Origin: Stercorarius parasiticus | Taxonomy: Eukaryota; Chordata; Aves; Charadriiformes; Stercorariidae | Direction: 5' to 3' | Assembly (NCBI GenBank): GCA_013396915.1 | Contig: VWZL01005205.1 | Coordinates: forward strand, 620,001-684,000 | DNA length: 64,000 nt | Shown: positions 37,518-51,000 of the stretch, in pieces | Numbering within the stretch: position 1 is the stretch's first letter | Layout: each line of letters begins with the position of its first letter | Program-made: the position numbers and the translations under genes | The notes under the pieces: generated by a model | The model's database searches: none | What the model was told of the DNA's origin: nothing | The model's input: the letters and a program-made list of their open reading frames with translations, nothing else

Positions 37518-40500
37518 CGAACGGTGCCTTTAACAAACAAAATGCCCTGAGTCCCGTCCCACCGCTATTCAGCGAGTGTGAGAGCAGACATCACAAAATA
37601 AACATTGCTATCTGGGGAGCCATCAAACCACCGGAGGTGACCATCCCACATAGTGTAATCCATTCAAGCACAGTCCCGGAAAAGGATATTTAAGTCCAAA
37701 GTTTTGGGGAGAAAAACGGGGGAATCTTCCAAAGATACAGCTGACCTGTAGGAGATTCTGCCTCCCCTTGTCCAGGATGCTGTGCAAGGTAACTTCCTGG
37801 GATTGAGCGACCTTGCCTGAGAGAGAGAGGGTAAGTGATTTAATAACGTACGTATGATGTCTAGCATGCTCTAAGATCGTGATTTGTGCACTCCTTTAAG
37901 GTATTCATATCTAGCGTGCTGGTGGTTTGTGTTGTTACTTTTTGGGATCACTTGTTAGGTGGTAATGGTGTATTCTGTGAATTGTTTCGTTCTTTTCCCC
38001 TTAAATTGCATAGTGCATTCTTCCATTCTATCCAGAAGAACTTGCAATAGTGGCGTATTGGACCTGTGAGTGAAGTCCAAACAAATTGTTACTTTGAACC
38101 TCTCAGTGAAGTCTTTCTCTCCATCAGTGTCTGCTCGGAATAAATCTAATTAAAAGCTAAGCAAAGTGTTTTCCTCTTCACTTAAAATATTACAATTAGA
38201 AGCAACATCTGTGTTGCACAATTTGTTATGTGTATATGCAGTGTTGTAAAATACACTTTCCCAACATTATAAACCGGCGTACAAAAAACCTGCAACTAAC
38301 TAATTAAACAACATTAAAATGCTAATCTAAATTGGAGTAAGACAACTCAATATAATTGCTTGTCTTTAAAGTGTTTTTCTTATTCCATTACAGAACCCTG
38401 GGGAAACTGTGCTCTGGGGTGAGCTGGGGAGTCCTTTCACCATATATAAGGTCTGTTAAATATTGAGTTGAACTCAGTATTGGGATGTTAGAAGTGGAGA
38501 CATGTTGCGCAGACTGTCCTTGAAACAGCAAGGTTTGAGTCAAACAAGACTTCAGGGGTCACAGTCACTGCCCTGCGTGTCGCAGGGAACAGACGATCTC
38601 TGCGCCTTACGGCACACGGCGAGGACGGCTTTTCATCCCCAGAAGTCACCTACCACAGAACACGATGGGAGTCCTTGCTGCAAGGACAAAAAGAATTGCT
38701 CGCTGCCACGCAAGTGTCTAGCTGTATTCAGCTTTCTCTTGTGCTGGTGTTGCATCCTCTCCCTCCCTCCCTCTCCCCTTATCTCCCACCTCAGCCAACT
38801 CCTTAAACAGTCCCCTCAGTTTCCCTGTCAAACCCCAGCGGGGTTGCACCCTCCTGGGCACTGCAGTGCTTGCAGAAGACCTTTAGTCCCGTGCCTCCAG
38901 CTGCATGGACAGGAAGGTGGAGAGACGCGGGAGGCAGAGCAGCTGCTCATCCTCTGGTGTGTGGTAGGAGCTCGACCCTTCGTGGAGTGACTCACACCCT
39001 CAGGAGACTGATTAAGCAGAGGAATACCTCTGTGTGGGTTATAAATAGCCTAAGGAGTACATAGCCCATCTCAAGGCAAAGTCAAGCGTTCACCTTGATT
39101 GTCGTCATGGCAGCTTAAATCAGCCTGTGTGCCTTTGCCCAGGGGTGGATCAAACAGGAGCACTGGCAGGAGAAACTCCTTCTCTGGAGACTCTCCTCCC
39201 CCACTGCGTTACCTGTGACTGCAGCTCCTGCCCCGCATCAATAACTCCGGCTGGAAACGCAGACGCGCTGCATGTTAGCAGGCACGCGGTGAAGAACCTC
39301 AGGCAGGACCCATCACACCATGTACGTTTAATCTTAGGTGATGGATTTAGCTGGGGTACAAGGGAGTAGCCTTTCCCACCACCGCAGCCAAGTTTATCAG
39401 GGACTGTGAATTGACGCCTACAAGTACAGCCCTGCGATTAGCGAGCAGAAGTGGGGACACATCAATAGCAGGTTTTTTTTGGAAAGACCCATTAACCCCA
39501 CCACCACTGTTAGTCCAGAGATATTCAACAGGGGTTTGTCTCGTCTCTGCACTTTTAACCTCAGCTGTGAGCTGCTGCTTCAGCTCTGAGAGTTGATTGC
39601 GTTCCCAATTCTACTTAAGCTGGCAGAGTATCTTCGTACAGCCCATTACAGCTGCCAGTCATCTAAATTGCATGATTTGCATTGATTTGATTAATACAAA
39701 GAATTTTTACCCACTTAGAACGGAAACTGTTTTTCTGTTGCCGTTGGGCACACAACGCCTGGAGACGAAGGTACGCCGGGCTTGCTTTGCTCCCCGACGT
39801 CTCCCTGCCCACCGTGCGGCTGGTGCGCATCAGCTCATGGAGGTACCTCGCCATGCAGTCAGCGAGGCACATTTCAGGCTGTTCCTGCTTGTTTCCCACC
39901 CACCCACAATCATTTTCACAATGCTGCGTTTCCTCTGTGCTCTTGCCACTTGTCCTCTATCAATGAGATGGAATACAACCACCTGGTGCTATGACACAGC
40001 CACAAGGGAACGCACCAAACCGAAGCTCATCACCTCAACAGCCCATGGGTTGCAAAATATTTATACAACAACTCAAACTTTTTTCCTCCAAAATGAAGCC
40101 ATTTGTCTCCTAAATGGGAACTTCCCTATGACGAAGAAATCCAAACTTCCATTGTGGTCACAGCTTCACTTCAACACTGCTTTTCTCCAGTAGCTATGGA
40201 GAAATGTAATGATAAAAAAGTAGAAAATTGCATTTTATTGTGTCAGTGAGAGGTGGGATGAAGTGAGAAAGGGAAAGCTTATTTAAAGAAAAAAAAAGGC
40301 AGAGAGAGTTTCTATTACAGATGGAAGGTGGAACTGAAAACTCTGGAAAGCCAGATCAAATGCCATACAGATAGATTCCCTCAGTGATTAATTAGTTTGT
40401 CAGAAAAAAAAAATCAAATAAACTGTGTTTTTCACTGTTTCTTTTGCTGGATCCTATGTTATGCTCTTGGCAATCCCAAGGGGAGCCCTCTGCTGCTGTA

Positions 40501-40806
40501 TGTCACAAACCACTTTTTTCTGGTGCTCTCCACTCAGTCCCAGGCTGCTCCCGCCTACAGAGAGCACGAAAAGATGACAGAAAAACCTTGATGCCTGTGG
40601 GGAACAGTTATCGTTGGGGGAGGATCATCACTTTACCTTTTATTGCACTCTCTTTTGAGGCAACAAGGCTTTTGCTGTTCAATTCTTTGCACTGCAATCT
40701 GCATTGCTCGGTGACTTTAAGACAAAATGAGTTGCTCATTCTCCCTCATGAAAAATACCCCATGTCTGGAAGGGTCTGCAGACAGAATGGAGAGGGAGAA
40801 AGCATC

Positions 40807-40837
40807 ATATATAGCTATATATACATATATATATATG
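40807..40837. repeat. (AT)n microsatellite
   Basis: Alternating A and T with two C/G interruptions, likely length-variable in a population. Confidence 0.85.
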
Positions 40838-41042
40838 TGGCTGAACCCTGTTTGTTGTACAGAAAAATTGCTCAATTATAGTTTTGCTTTGTGAAGCTAT
40901 GGGAAGTTTGCAGCACAAATAGAAGTGTATACATTGGTATCAGACCTTGTGGCATATGATATATGTTCTTAAGGGGAAAAAAAAAATCATATTTAACCAC
41001 TGTGGTGGTAATAGTGCTTTTATCTTGCACTAGACACCCCCT

Positions 41043-41072
41043 GGCCTGCCACCTTACCCCACGTGGCAGGCC
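41043..41072. repeat. GC-rich inverted repeat (10-bp stem)
   Basis: GGCCTGCCAC (41043-41052) is perfectly complementary to GTGGCAGGCC (41063-41072), with a 10-base loop. No terminator or miRNA role is suggested, since the stem is too short for a miRNA precursor. Confidence 0.75.
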
Positions 41073-44000
41073 TGCCACACACCGCTCTGCCCTGCAAACC
41101 TGCAGCGCTCTGACGAATGTGGCGTCTCAACTCGGCTCATGGCTCAGCTGCGGGAAGAAAGATGGACGAAGACAGAAATGAAAATGATGTAACACTCAAG
41201 CAATAATCAGTTTCCTCAACTGTGCTTGTTGAGTGAATCTGGGAGTAAAATCTGCTACCCCACCAGTCTGATCCTGCCGGCCCCGCAAGGCAGTTTACAG
41301 GCAGGCGCAAAGCCACGTTGCCCCCACACTGACTGAGGAGTCAGTGGGTATTTTTGTGATTCCTGCAGCTGCTGCCGGAGGCACCTTGCTCTGTCCTGCC
41401 GTGAGCTTGGGCTCCCCTCCCAGCCCACGCTTACCTTTTGGGGCACACCAGAGTACCACGTCCCACTGACTGCGCTGCAAAACACGGCATATTGTTCTGC
41501 TGAGGAATCAGCTCCTCACTCTTTTCTGTTTCTTGCTCCTTTTTCTTCTGGTCCTGAGGGTCCCTGGGGCCATGCAGAGCAGGGCACGGGTGAGATGCTC
41601 TCAGCCCTGCATGAGCAGGATGACCCCAGTGCCACGAGCACCTGAAAGCTGGAGCAGAAATGGTGAAATTTGAGACTTATTTCAGGCTGCTGAAGGAGGA
41701 CTGGCTGTGCCAATGATGTTTAACAAAACGTCAGTTTGTCCTGGGTCAGCAGGCACCAACGGCAACCGCCCGTTCCTGCCCATCCGCTGCCTGGCTGAGC
41801 AGCCTGGACCTGCCTGCTGGCCAGGCTTCTTGGTCATCCAGCTGCCATCAGTTTTCTTGGAGGCTGAAGAAACCAGAGTCCTCCCAGAAGCAGGAAAAAG
41901 CCTCAGCACATTATTTTTCTATGGTTTGTCCTGTGTCCGTCACAGCCAGACCTTCCGTCTGCCGCCACTGGCAACTTTGTCCAGGAAATTGGGAGCCTTT
42001 TCCTCTTACACTCGGGTGAGAAGGAAAAACTGTGCGTGACTGGGACCTGTGTTTATCAATGTATAGAAAAGAAGTTGGTTTATGCCAAAATAGTCAGTGA
42101 CACCTGCCCTGGCCCTTAGATGTACGAGTAAGATATCCATAAGCATGAAGCAATTAAATCTAACGGAAATGAAGCTGTGTGCAGGTAGGCAGCGAGCTGC
42201 CCGGCCTGGCTGCCTCCCCTCTCCCCATGGCTGACCTGCACCGCGCCAGGGACAGGAGCGCCCAGGAGTTGTTCGTCTCTCTACCAAACCGGGGGTAGGC
42301 TTGTGGAAAATAAAAAAAAGGTAGCAAAGGTATTGCTTGTGCCCTCCCAGGGCAGAAATGACGGGGAGCTGAGCCCGGGGAGCTGTTCTGCTTTGGAGCA
42401 GCCAGAGGTATCCAACCTGCCCATCCTCAGTTTTACTGCACGTAAAGCCCAGGGGTGACAGGAGACAGGAGGAAAGCAGAAAGGAAAGGTTTTGGGGTAG
42501 AGCCGTTAATGAATACCTGTAAAATATTTTTTCCACTCTCGCTGCTTTTAAAGTATTTTCTTTTTTTTTTTTTTTATCCACTCAAATGATTCCTCTTTTC
42601 CAGGCTGAGATTTGATTTAAAGCACTGCTGGGCTGCTTAGATCTGTTCAGACAAGCCTGCAGGCAGATCCCATTAGCACCTACTCTTTCCTCTACCTTGG
42701 TGAAGTCCCTTTGTGTGACCTGGAGGGTGACGAAGGGCTGGAAGTGTGAACTCAAGAGACAAGCAGCGACTGCAGTGGTGAGGACACGTGCAGCGACCAA
42801 CTAATTCACCCACAGAGGCCATGTAGGGAAAGAAAAAATATCGCAAATAGCCAGACACTGCAATGTAATACGTACCCACACGCCTCTGTTTCTAGAATAT
42901 TTGCAACTTCTATTTCCCTTACTTGTAGCAAATGGACTGATACATCACATGCGTGATAATTCTTAGGAAAGTTCCCTAAATTTTTTTCTTCTGTGAAAGC
43001 TTTTAATAATTCAAATCCAACCTAGAAAATCACAGCAAGGGACACTTTGTCTTCTCAGCTGCGGAGAGGAGAGCTCAGACCCTGCCTCTCTGCTGTTGGA
43101 CTACTCAAGACTTCCCCTTACAAATTATTAGTTCTAATTTAGCTTTTATTAATTCTGCTTTTTCCTAATTTGAATTCATTGAACCAAGAGATTGGCTGGT
43201 TGACATGACCCTCACATCAGCCAATCCATCAGCCAAAATCAGCCTAAATTTTGCCGACCATCACGCCTGTTAATCCGGGCAGCTCTGGCAGCACTAATTC
43301 AATGGGAACATACCGGATTTCATCAGTACAGACCGCCATGGCGCTCCATGCCTCGATCCTTAGGTGGGCTGGCAGAGCAGCGGAGGTTATCAACTTACCA
43401 AAGAATAAGAAATTGTACATACTAGGAGGTATTAAATAGTGTGGGCAAAATGTAACAGATTAATCCTTCTTTTTTGTTAACAGAAGTACCTGGAAAAACA
43501 TGGAACTTATTGAAAATAATATACACAGATACATGCATACATATATGTATATAAATCTTATGGGTATGCATGGGTTTCAAAGCAGGGATGTTGGAAATGC
43601 ACACCTTTGCTCCCTAGGGTTACAGTATTTCACGATTACTCGGTTAAATCCTCCCACTACGTAACTGCCAGGATGAAAATTATTTTTTGGTTCTTTTCCT
43701 CCTGCACACTGTTAATTTTTTAATGTCAAATGTAATGCTTTTGACACTCATAAAAAGTACTAATTTGTAAATTAATTTATTTATAGGCTTTTCTGTAGAG
43801 TTCGGCACCATTGAGTCTGAGTGCCCTTCAAAAGTTGCTAGGTGACACTGTCATACCTCAGTCTGATCAACAAACGAGAGCTCGTAGTGTTGATGCAGTG
43901 ACTTCAGCCAAACATCCCGCTTTCAGTTTGATAGAGGCTTTTTGGTTTTTGTTTTTTGCAAATCATTGTAGGTTTGTTATGAACTGCAAGCACGCTCAAA

Positions 44001-45050
44001 TTATACTTTTCACCAGTTAAGATTTAGTTCATAACTAAACTAGTTCATAAAGTCAATGCAAATCTTTCCATGTTGTTTTCACAGAAAGCAGAGCAAATTC
44101 ATATATTTGCATGAGCAGCAATATTCAGAGACTGATCCAGAAAAAAAACATTTTCACAACTTCTAACCTGAATTTGCATTTATTGAAGATGTTGCGAATT
44201 CCTTGTTTTCCTGCCTGCGCTGAAATGGGGCACAGCTGATCTGAAGAGCGCATCATCTTTGTAACACTCCTTCCCATTCGGGAAGACTAGTTAAAAACCC
44301 ACCTGTACAGGGGAGCCGAGGTCCTGCATACAAACCAGAAACATAGGTGTGTACGTATGTGCTTGTGAACCCCGGACAGAGGAGTCACTTCTGACAATAC
44401 GGATCCTTCATCAGAACACGTGTATTTTTTTCCAGCTCCTTCCCAGTAGCTGGAACCATAATAGCTAATATTAGAGCTTTATGGCAGGGAAAAGGATGAA
44501 AACAGCAAATACATTTTTATCTTTTTCACATAATTTTCCTTCTTTTCTTTTCTTTTTTTTTTCCTTAGAACATACATTTCCTGATTTCTTTCCTCCCTGT
44601 TTTGAAATAGTAACGACGCCACATTGACTCAGAGTGTTCACAAGGTGTTTCCACTTCCATGGAATTGGTGAGAAATGTGTTTCTAACGATTTCTCTGCAG
44701 GCAGGAACCCATGGAGCTGGGAAATGTCTCTCAGCGGGCGTCGTGTGCAGCAAAATTGGGAGTTTGAAAAGGGGCTGTCGATGGGCTTTCAAGGCTTTGG
44801 CCTGGCTCTCTCTAGCAATATTTTTGTGATCCAAATTGGCATTGATTTGAGACGTGTTCCTGTGCAGGGCAAACACTAGCTTAAAGCAGCTGCTAATTAG
44901 CTTGGCTCTGTTCTCTTCTTGCTTTTCATGTCTAGATACCTCCTTCAGAAATAAGAAGCAGACGGAAAACATCCAAGCAGAAGAATCAGAAGGCAAAGAA
45001 GTGGATGGGGATTGCAAGTGAAAAATTAATGAGGAGAGACCTCGTTTCAC

Positions 45051-48000
45051 AAAGCTTATATAAAGCCGGGCTGCATCTGTGCACAGAGCAGTGACCCAGA
45101 AAGAGAACTCTGTAAAAATTTAGAGCAAGGTGCAAAACTCGGTGGCCTCTTACCCTCTGAGACGCACCTACAGTCACAAACAAGGATCCCTTGTTTATGG
45201 CCAGTGCAATTTAGCGATTGGGGATATCAAACCTCCTTATGCAGTCATTTTTTTCCTATGCATTCATCATATATAAATATAAATGTTACATGTATATATA
45301 TAAATAAAAGCACTTAGCTTCTGGCCAAGATGAAACCCTTTGTAACACCGCTGCTGCCCATCCGGCTGCCTGACAAGAATTCCCTTTCTGGAAAGCTTGG
45401 GATTGTTCCCAGCATTGATGAGCAGGTAAAACCTGTGTTTGCAGCTGCAGCAGTAGTCTGCAGAAAGTCATTCTTGTGAAAAAAAAAATTTAATTAAAAA
45501 AGTTATATTTTTATATATATACAAAATGGCACCTGGATAGTACTTAAAAGGATGGGGAATATTTCTCATTATTTTACAATTCAAACCCTCAAATAATGGG
45601 CATCTCCTTTCATAGCCGATCCCAGAAGAAAAAAGACCTTCAGTACGTTGCATGACAGGGCTGAGATTCTCACCCCAAACACTCGCTACCTAATACCTGG
45701 AAACAGAACTCTTCACAGTTTGCCCAGGAGAGAGAGTAGCATCTGCAGGAGTGGCAAATCAGCACGCTAGCTTGAATTACAGCCCTTGCTCGGTGCCCAT
45801 TGCCCTGAGTGGAAACTCAGGAGAATGATTTAAAATGAAAACTGTCTTCTATATTAAGAACATCTCAGGTAATACTGAGCAGCTCATTCTCTGCTATTAA
45901 CGGGTCTCCAGGTATTACCACAGCACTTATCTCTCCTACTAATTTCTCCTGACAATCTTTGCCTTACAATTGGAATAAAGGGATTGAGGCGTCATCTGCT
46001 ATTGCATCGCATGCATAAGTAGCATCATTCGTTAGCAGTCAGTCTAATTTGATTGTTTCCAAACCAGGAAGGACAGTTGCCAGCCACCTCCCAGAACAGA
46101 TTCAAAGGCTATAATCAAAAGGTCTTCTCCAAGAAGTTGTTCAAAGCTGGTGTTTATCACTCTTCAAAAGACTGTGAAGACAATAAACTAGTCAATTTAC
46201 TCTAATGAACAGGTGCAATCTGAGTATTTACTGTCTCGTTAGTATTGACTGGCAAGACTTAAAGGAATTTGAATGCCACGGATGTCAGCTGCTAGACTGG
46301 CAGGACATGAAGCAGTGATGATAAATATTTGTAGTTGCACAAGAGGCTAATTCCAGTTTATTTTCTGAGGTATTAACTGCTGAAATTAATAACATTTAAA
46401 TCTTCACTTCGTGAATCTGTTCAGATTTCCCTTTGAAATAATCGTCGTTAGTTCTCATAAGGTTGCAAGGAACCACCATACATCAGCAGGGATTTCTGCT
46501 GATGAATCTCATCTGAGTTCTCTACATTTGGCACCAACATTTCCTGCCCTCTTCTGACTCCCCCACTTCTGCCAGCATCCCAGCCACCGAATGCTTAATT
46601 CTCATATCACTTGTGCCAGCCACGTAGGGCAAAGGATTGATATTTCCCCACTTACATACTGGGAGGGCAACCACAGAAAGACTGCTCCCCCCTCCTGTAA
46701 GGTATTTATCTCTCTCAGCATCACCGAGCGGCACCTGCAACTGAGGAGCCCTGAAGCAGCAGGTTTTACTTTCCTACATCAGAGCTGCCCAGAGCTTGAG
46801 GGATGTCAGCTGGCAAAGCAGCCTCACCATGGTTGTTTTAGGGTGTTTATGTAGTTTTTGTTTAAGAATGCTGTTGCAGAGGGAGAGACTATTAGACCGT
46901 CTCTTGCACAGCTAGGTCTAGAAAAATACACACATCCCAAAGTCTGGTTTCTTTCTGTCTTAGCAGCACGTTATCCATTTTGCTACTGGCACCTGCGTCT
47001 TTCTGACCCTGGGACCTCTGCGCTGAGGGAAGAGCATCCCCAGGGGCTGGCTCAGGAAAGCCTGAGTAGCCAGAAAGTGGCTTCTTCACCTCAAGATACT
47101 AATTAAAAAATGCCCTTGAGTTAGCTCCAAGTCAGGTAACAAAACAAAAGGCCCCAAAAGGCCCCCCAAAAGAGGGATGATGTTCAGTAAATAACAGGAC
47201 CTATAAGACTTTACTGTTGGTGACAGGCAGACAGTTTCAATACATACAGCTTAAGTCTTACTGAAAGTTGTTTAAAACCACGTATGTAACAGTTTCTTTT
47301 TCAGAAATACAGGCAACTTGTTCACTTTCCTCTTCCCAAATTATTTAGCAGAGTTGAACTATTAGTGGCTAAAAAAAGAAAGAAGTATACACAAGCTAAT
47401 AACAGTATTTTTACAATAAATTCTCTGGTTTGCTTTTTGTGAGCTCAAACAATCTTTTCTGCTTTTTTTTTTGTGAGATGAAACAATCTTTTCGATGGTG
47501 ACAGACAACTGATTAGAGCTAGATAAACAGTATTACGCAGACCAAATATTTCTTGAATGTGAGCATTTAGGGGATTCTGAATAATTTCCTATCCCTTATC
47601 AATCTTTAAAAGGATTTTCATTTATCCCTGAACAGCGTATCTAAATAAATTGCAAAACAGGTTTGCCCGTAAACCGTTGACTTTGACTATCTGCTTTTTC
47701 TCAAACACGACTAATTTGCCCTTTAAGCTATTTCCTGCTTTTTTTGGGTGATTGTAACTTTCCAGTGTGAGAATAAAGCATTATTATATGTAACAAATAG
47801 AGCACATCTAAGGACATACTTTCATTGAGGTAGTTTTCAAACTTTTGAAGTTTGTGACCATTATCATGAAGGTTAATGATGATAGGAATAATAGCAAGCA
47901 AGAGGTGCTGAAACTCTTACAATGAAGGAGCAACAAAGTGGATATGAAGCTTTAATGTACTGACATTTATATGTATCTATTATCTGGTATTTGACTAACT

Positions 48001-51000
48001 CCGCAAATTCCGTTTTGCTTCAAGATTTCTGTGTGTTTATAGCAAAAGCATTGTATGGAAAGCTGATGTTTTGAAAATGGACCGATCTCATATTAATTCT
48101 GCATCATGATAAAACTTATGCCGTTATCCACGTGACTGCTATGAAATAGATGATTCTATTTCAGTTGATTTAGAAAAAAAAGTATCAATTTCTATATACT
48201 GATACAGAAATCCAGAAAATCTAGACTGCAGTGAAAGTGATGAAGCCAATTTAATTAGAAAAAAATTGCAAACATCAAAGATTTTCCTGTTTCTTAGTAT
48301 ATGCAGGACCTATCCCTGTGCCACTGAATGCAGTAGAGGCTTTGCCATTGACCCCAGAGGGTGGCGGGGGCTCCCTTCAGCACAGCACCCACCCCTCCTT
48401 TCACAAGAGGATTCCACTGTCTCTTCCAATCTGCCCGTTAAGTCCAGTACGTGCTAATGAAATTGCTCTAATACATTTGTGATTACTGATCCAAATAAAA
48501 AATGTAGCTCCCCTCAGCAGAAACCAAAAATGAGGAAGCCTTACAACAAAAAAACCATGTATTTTCAAATGCTGTGATTAAAAATCCAGTTTCGGAAACA
48601 CATAATAAATGTAAACCAGAGAGCATTCTTAAAGATGGGCTACAGATGATTTCCCCGTACAGCTTGTCTTTTAGTTTCTCCGGTTGCTAAGATACTAGCA
48701 GTATTACCTTTTGCTATGTCTTTGGGATTTGAAGATTTATATTCTCTTACCCCCTGTAAAAGTCTCCTCCATGTATTGCATCCATACATTTACCTGCACC
48801 TTTCCTTTCAGAAAGAGTAGGTGGAGAACGTAGGTGAGATTCTCCACACATATAAAGCCACAGTTACTCCAGCGGAGCACTCCTACCTTACAACCACTTA
48901 CAATCTGGCCTGGTAAATGCAACTGCTTTATTTAGAAATTAACAGTTTTGAGGTTGTCATACCAGGTAATGTAGACTTGTCTATAAATGCAAACAACTTC
49001 ACTGTCCTAAAAGAAGCCAGAATTATTTTATATGAGTGTTCTAATTTTCGAAGTTAACTTTCAAATTCTATGCTTAAATACCTGATTGCCTCAATCAAAA
49101 TAATTTTGATGTCTAAATGGTTTTGTATTTTACTGCGTTACCATCAGTCTTGAACCACCACGAAGCCTCCAGGCTGGGGAAGTTATCTTCAGGATTTTAT
49201 AAATGATGATGTCCATTTCCAGGAGAACTGAAGATGGAGTGATTTGAAAGAAACTCATTCTTTAAAGTTCATCACTCTCACTAAGCGTGATTAAACACTA
49301 TATAATTTAACATTATTTGCTGATAGAAAATCAAAGCATTTGCCCCCAGCATGCTGACATTTACAGCAGTGGAGAACATTTGCACGTTTTATGCTTATAA
49401 TAACAGATGAGGTATGAAATGGATTCTGATAATGCTTTGAACACCATGGAAGTCTTGTCGTTTATCACAGCATATGAGCTTGCTCTGGATCCTTACCATT
49501 ATTGTAATTTATTTCTATACGGTAGAAGTAAAGAAAAGCTTTATTTCAATGATAGATAGTGAATCTTCAGAAGTCCAGTAAGCGGGTTCTCTTCAGGCAA
49601 GCCCCGCTGTAGTGCTAATCTAATTTCTCGCAGGTTTTTTTGTTGTTTTGTTTTTGTTGATAAAGACTTGGGTAGAAAAATAGCTGATGTGGATTGTCTG
49701 CAACTCCTTCCTGCAAAGAGATCAGATTCTGTCTTGAGATGCTCTACTGTCTTATATTTCTGTGAAACTATGATCTATCACAAATAACTAGTTATGTGGA
49801 ATAATCTCGAGAAACTGCAAATCAGTCTGAATTTTAAATGAATGCAAGTCAAATGCACACATGGTGCCAGATTACTCCTTTTAAATAAGCTGCTTTCCAA
49901 ATCAGTTATTAGGATTTAAAATATTTATTTGGTGTGTGCTTGGACTCTTTTATTGAAAGGTGCTGGAAAGTTAGATTTCTTTGGGCTGTAAATTTTAGCT
50001 TTGGGGTTTTTTTTCATCTGAGAACTAATAGCTGCAAGCACAATTCTGGCTCTTTGATGTCTCTGGACTATATTCCCTCCTTACTGTGAAATTGAAGATT
50101 ATGAAAAGGAGCAAAAGATCTCAAGAACAGATTCCCATCATTTATATACATTCAAAAATTTTCAGAAATCGTAATTGAATCTTTACAGCACTACCTCCTC
50201 TCAAAACAAGATCAAAATCAAAATAATTTTAGCCTACTACAAATGTGGGGCCATTCTTCACAGTCCTCCATGATTAACCGAGAATGGTTACCATGGATGC
50301 ATATTTACTTGTTTTACTCATAAAACCTGTTAGATATAACACTTCAAGCCCTGAGTGACTTCTGAACAATGCTTGAAAATAGTTTAAGATTTTTGTCAGG
50401 AAATCTCCAGAAGGCCTTGGACATGTTCTTGTTCTTCTTTTATCATTGTGGAGCACTCTCAGTCTTGATACTTAGTCCATCTCCCGCTCTATCCCACATA
50501 CACAGTAACAGAATGAAGAATCTGCTCTCCTCTCCAAATCTTGATTTAGACTGTGACATTACTGGCCACAAGCTGCCTAAACACTGTGAAAGAGGAACCA
50601 TTCAGATGGAGCATATATAGATGTTTGTTCTTCCTGGCAAAAGTCTTTAGAATTACAGTATTAACAAAACATAATAGGCACTAATAAAATTTCAGTTGAA
50701 TCCAGCTGATTTTAAATGAGGTTTATTGACCTGCCTGCAGCCTACTGATTTACATTTGTCCTTTTTTGAATAAAAGCAATAAATGTACAGGAGTTCCCTA
50801 AATGATCTGGTGGAGGTTAAATAGAACAATATTAATAAAACAGGGAGGAACACCAGCATACAAAAGGAAGGTCCCAGCTGTGTTTGGACTCATCTTCCAA
50901 TGTACTGGCTACTTATTTAAAATATTTTTCAGTGTTTGGGAATAATACATTCTTTCTGTTTAAGGTTCTTTAGATGTCCAGCATCTCACGCAAGGTGTGA

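Larger units (their letters stand above)
30691..45050. other. Non-coding intergenic stretch
   Basis: No protein family recognised. It contains a poly(T)/poly(A) inverted run at about 33359-33380, a mixed CA/CG/TA tract at 33726-33764, a moderately CpG-rich patch at 34200-34760, a 12-bp tandem pair at 37494-37517, an AT microsatellite at about 40807-40837, a GC-rich hairpin at 41043-41072 and a T15 run at 42561-42575. Open frames of 160-198 codons at 38502-38990, 39597-40193, 42006-42581 and 44565-45050 have unremarkable composition and no recognisable domain. Confidence 0.5.

Noticed and set aside
38438..38449. CCATATATAAGG as a serum-response CArG box
   Set aside because: There are eight A/T bases between CC and GG, whereas a CArG box needs six.
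39597..40193. 198-codon plus-strand open frame, the longest in the window
   Set aside because: No family resemblance, ordinary non-coding composition, and overlapping open frames on both strands. A frame of this length is expected by chance in 64 kb.
42006..42581. 191-codon minus-strand open frame
   Set aside because: The start lies in a poly(T)/poly(A) run (Lys-rich beginning), there is no domain, and I see no splice or promoter context.
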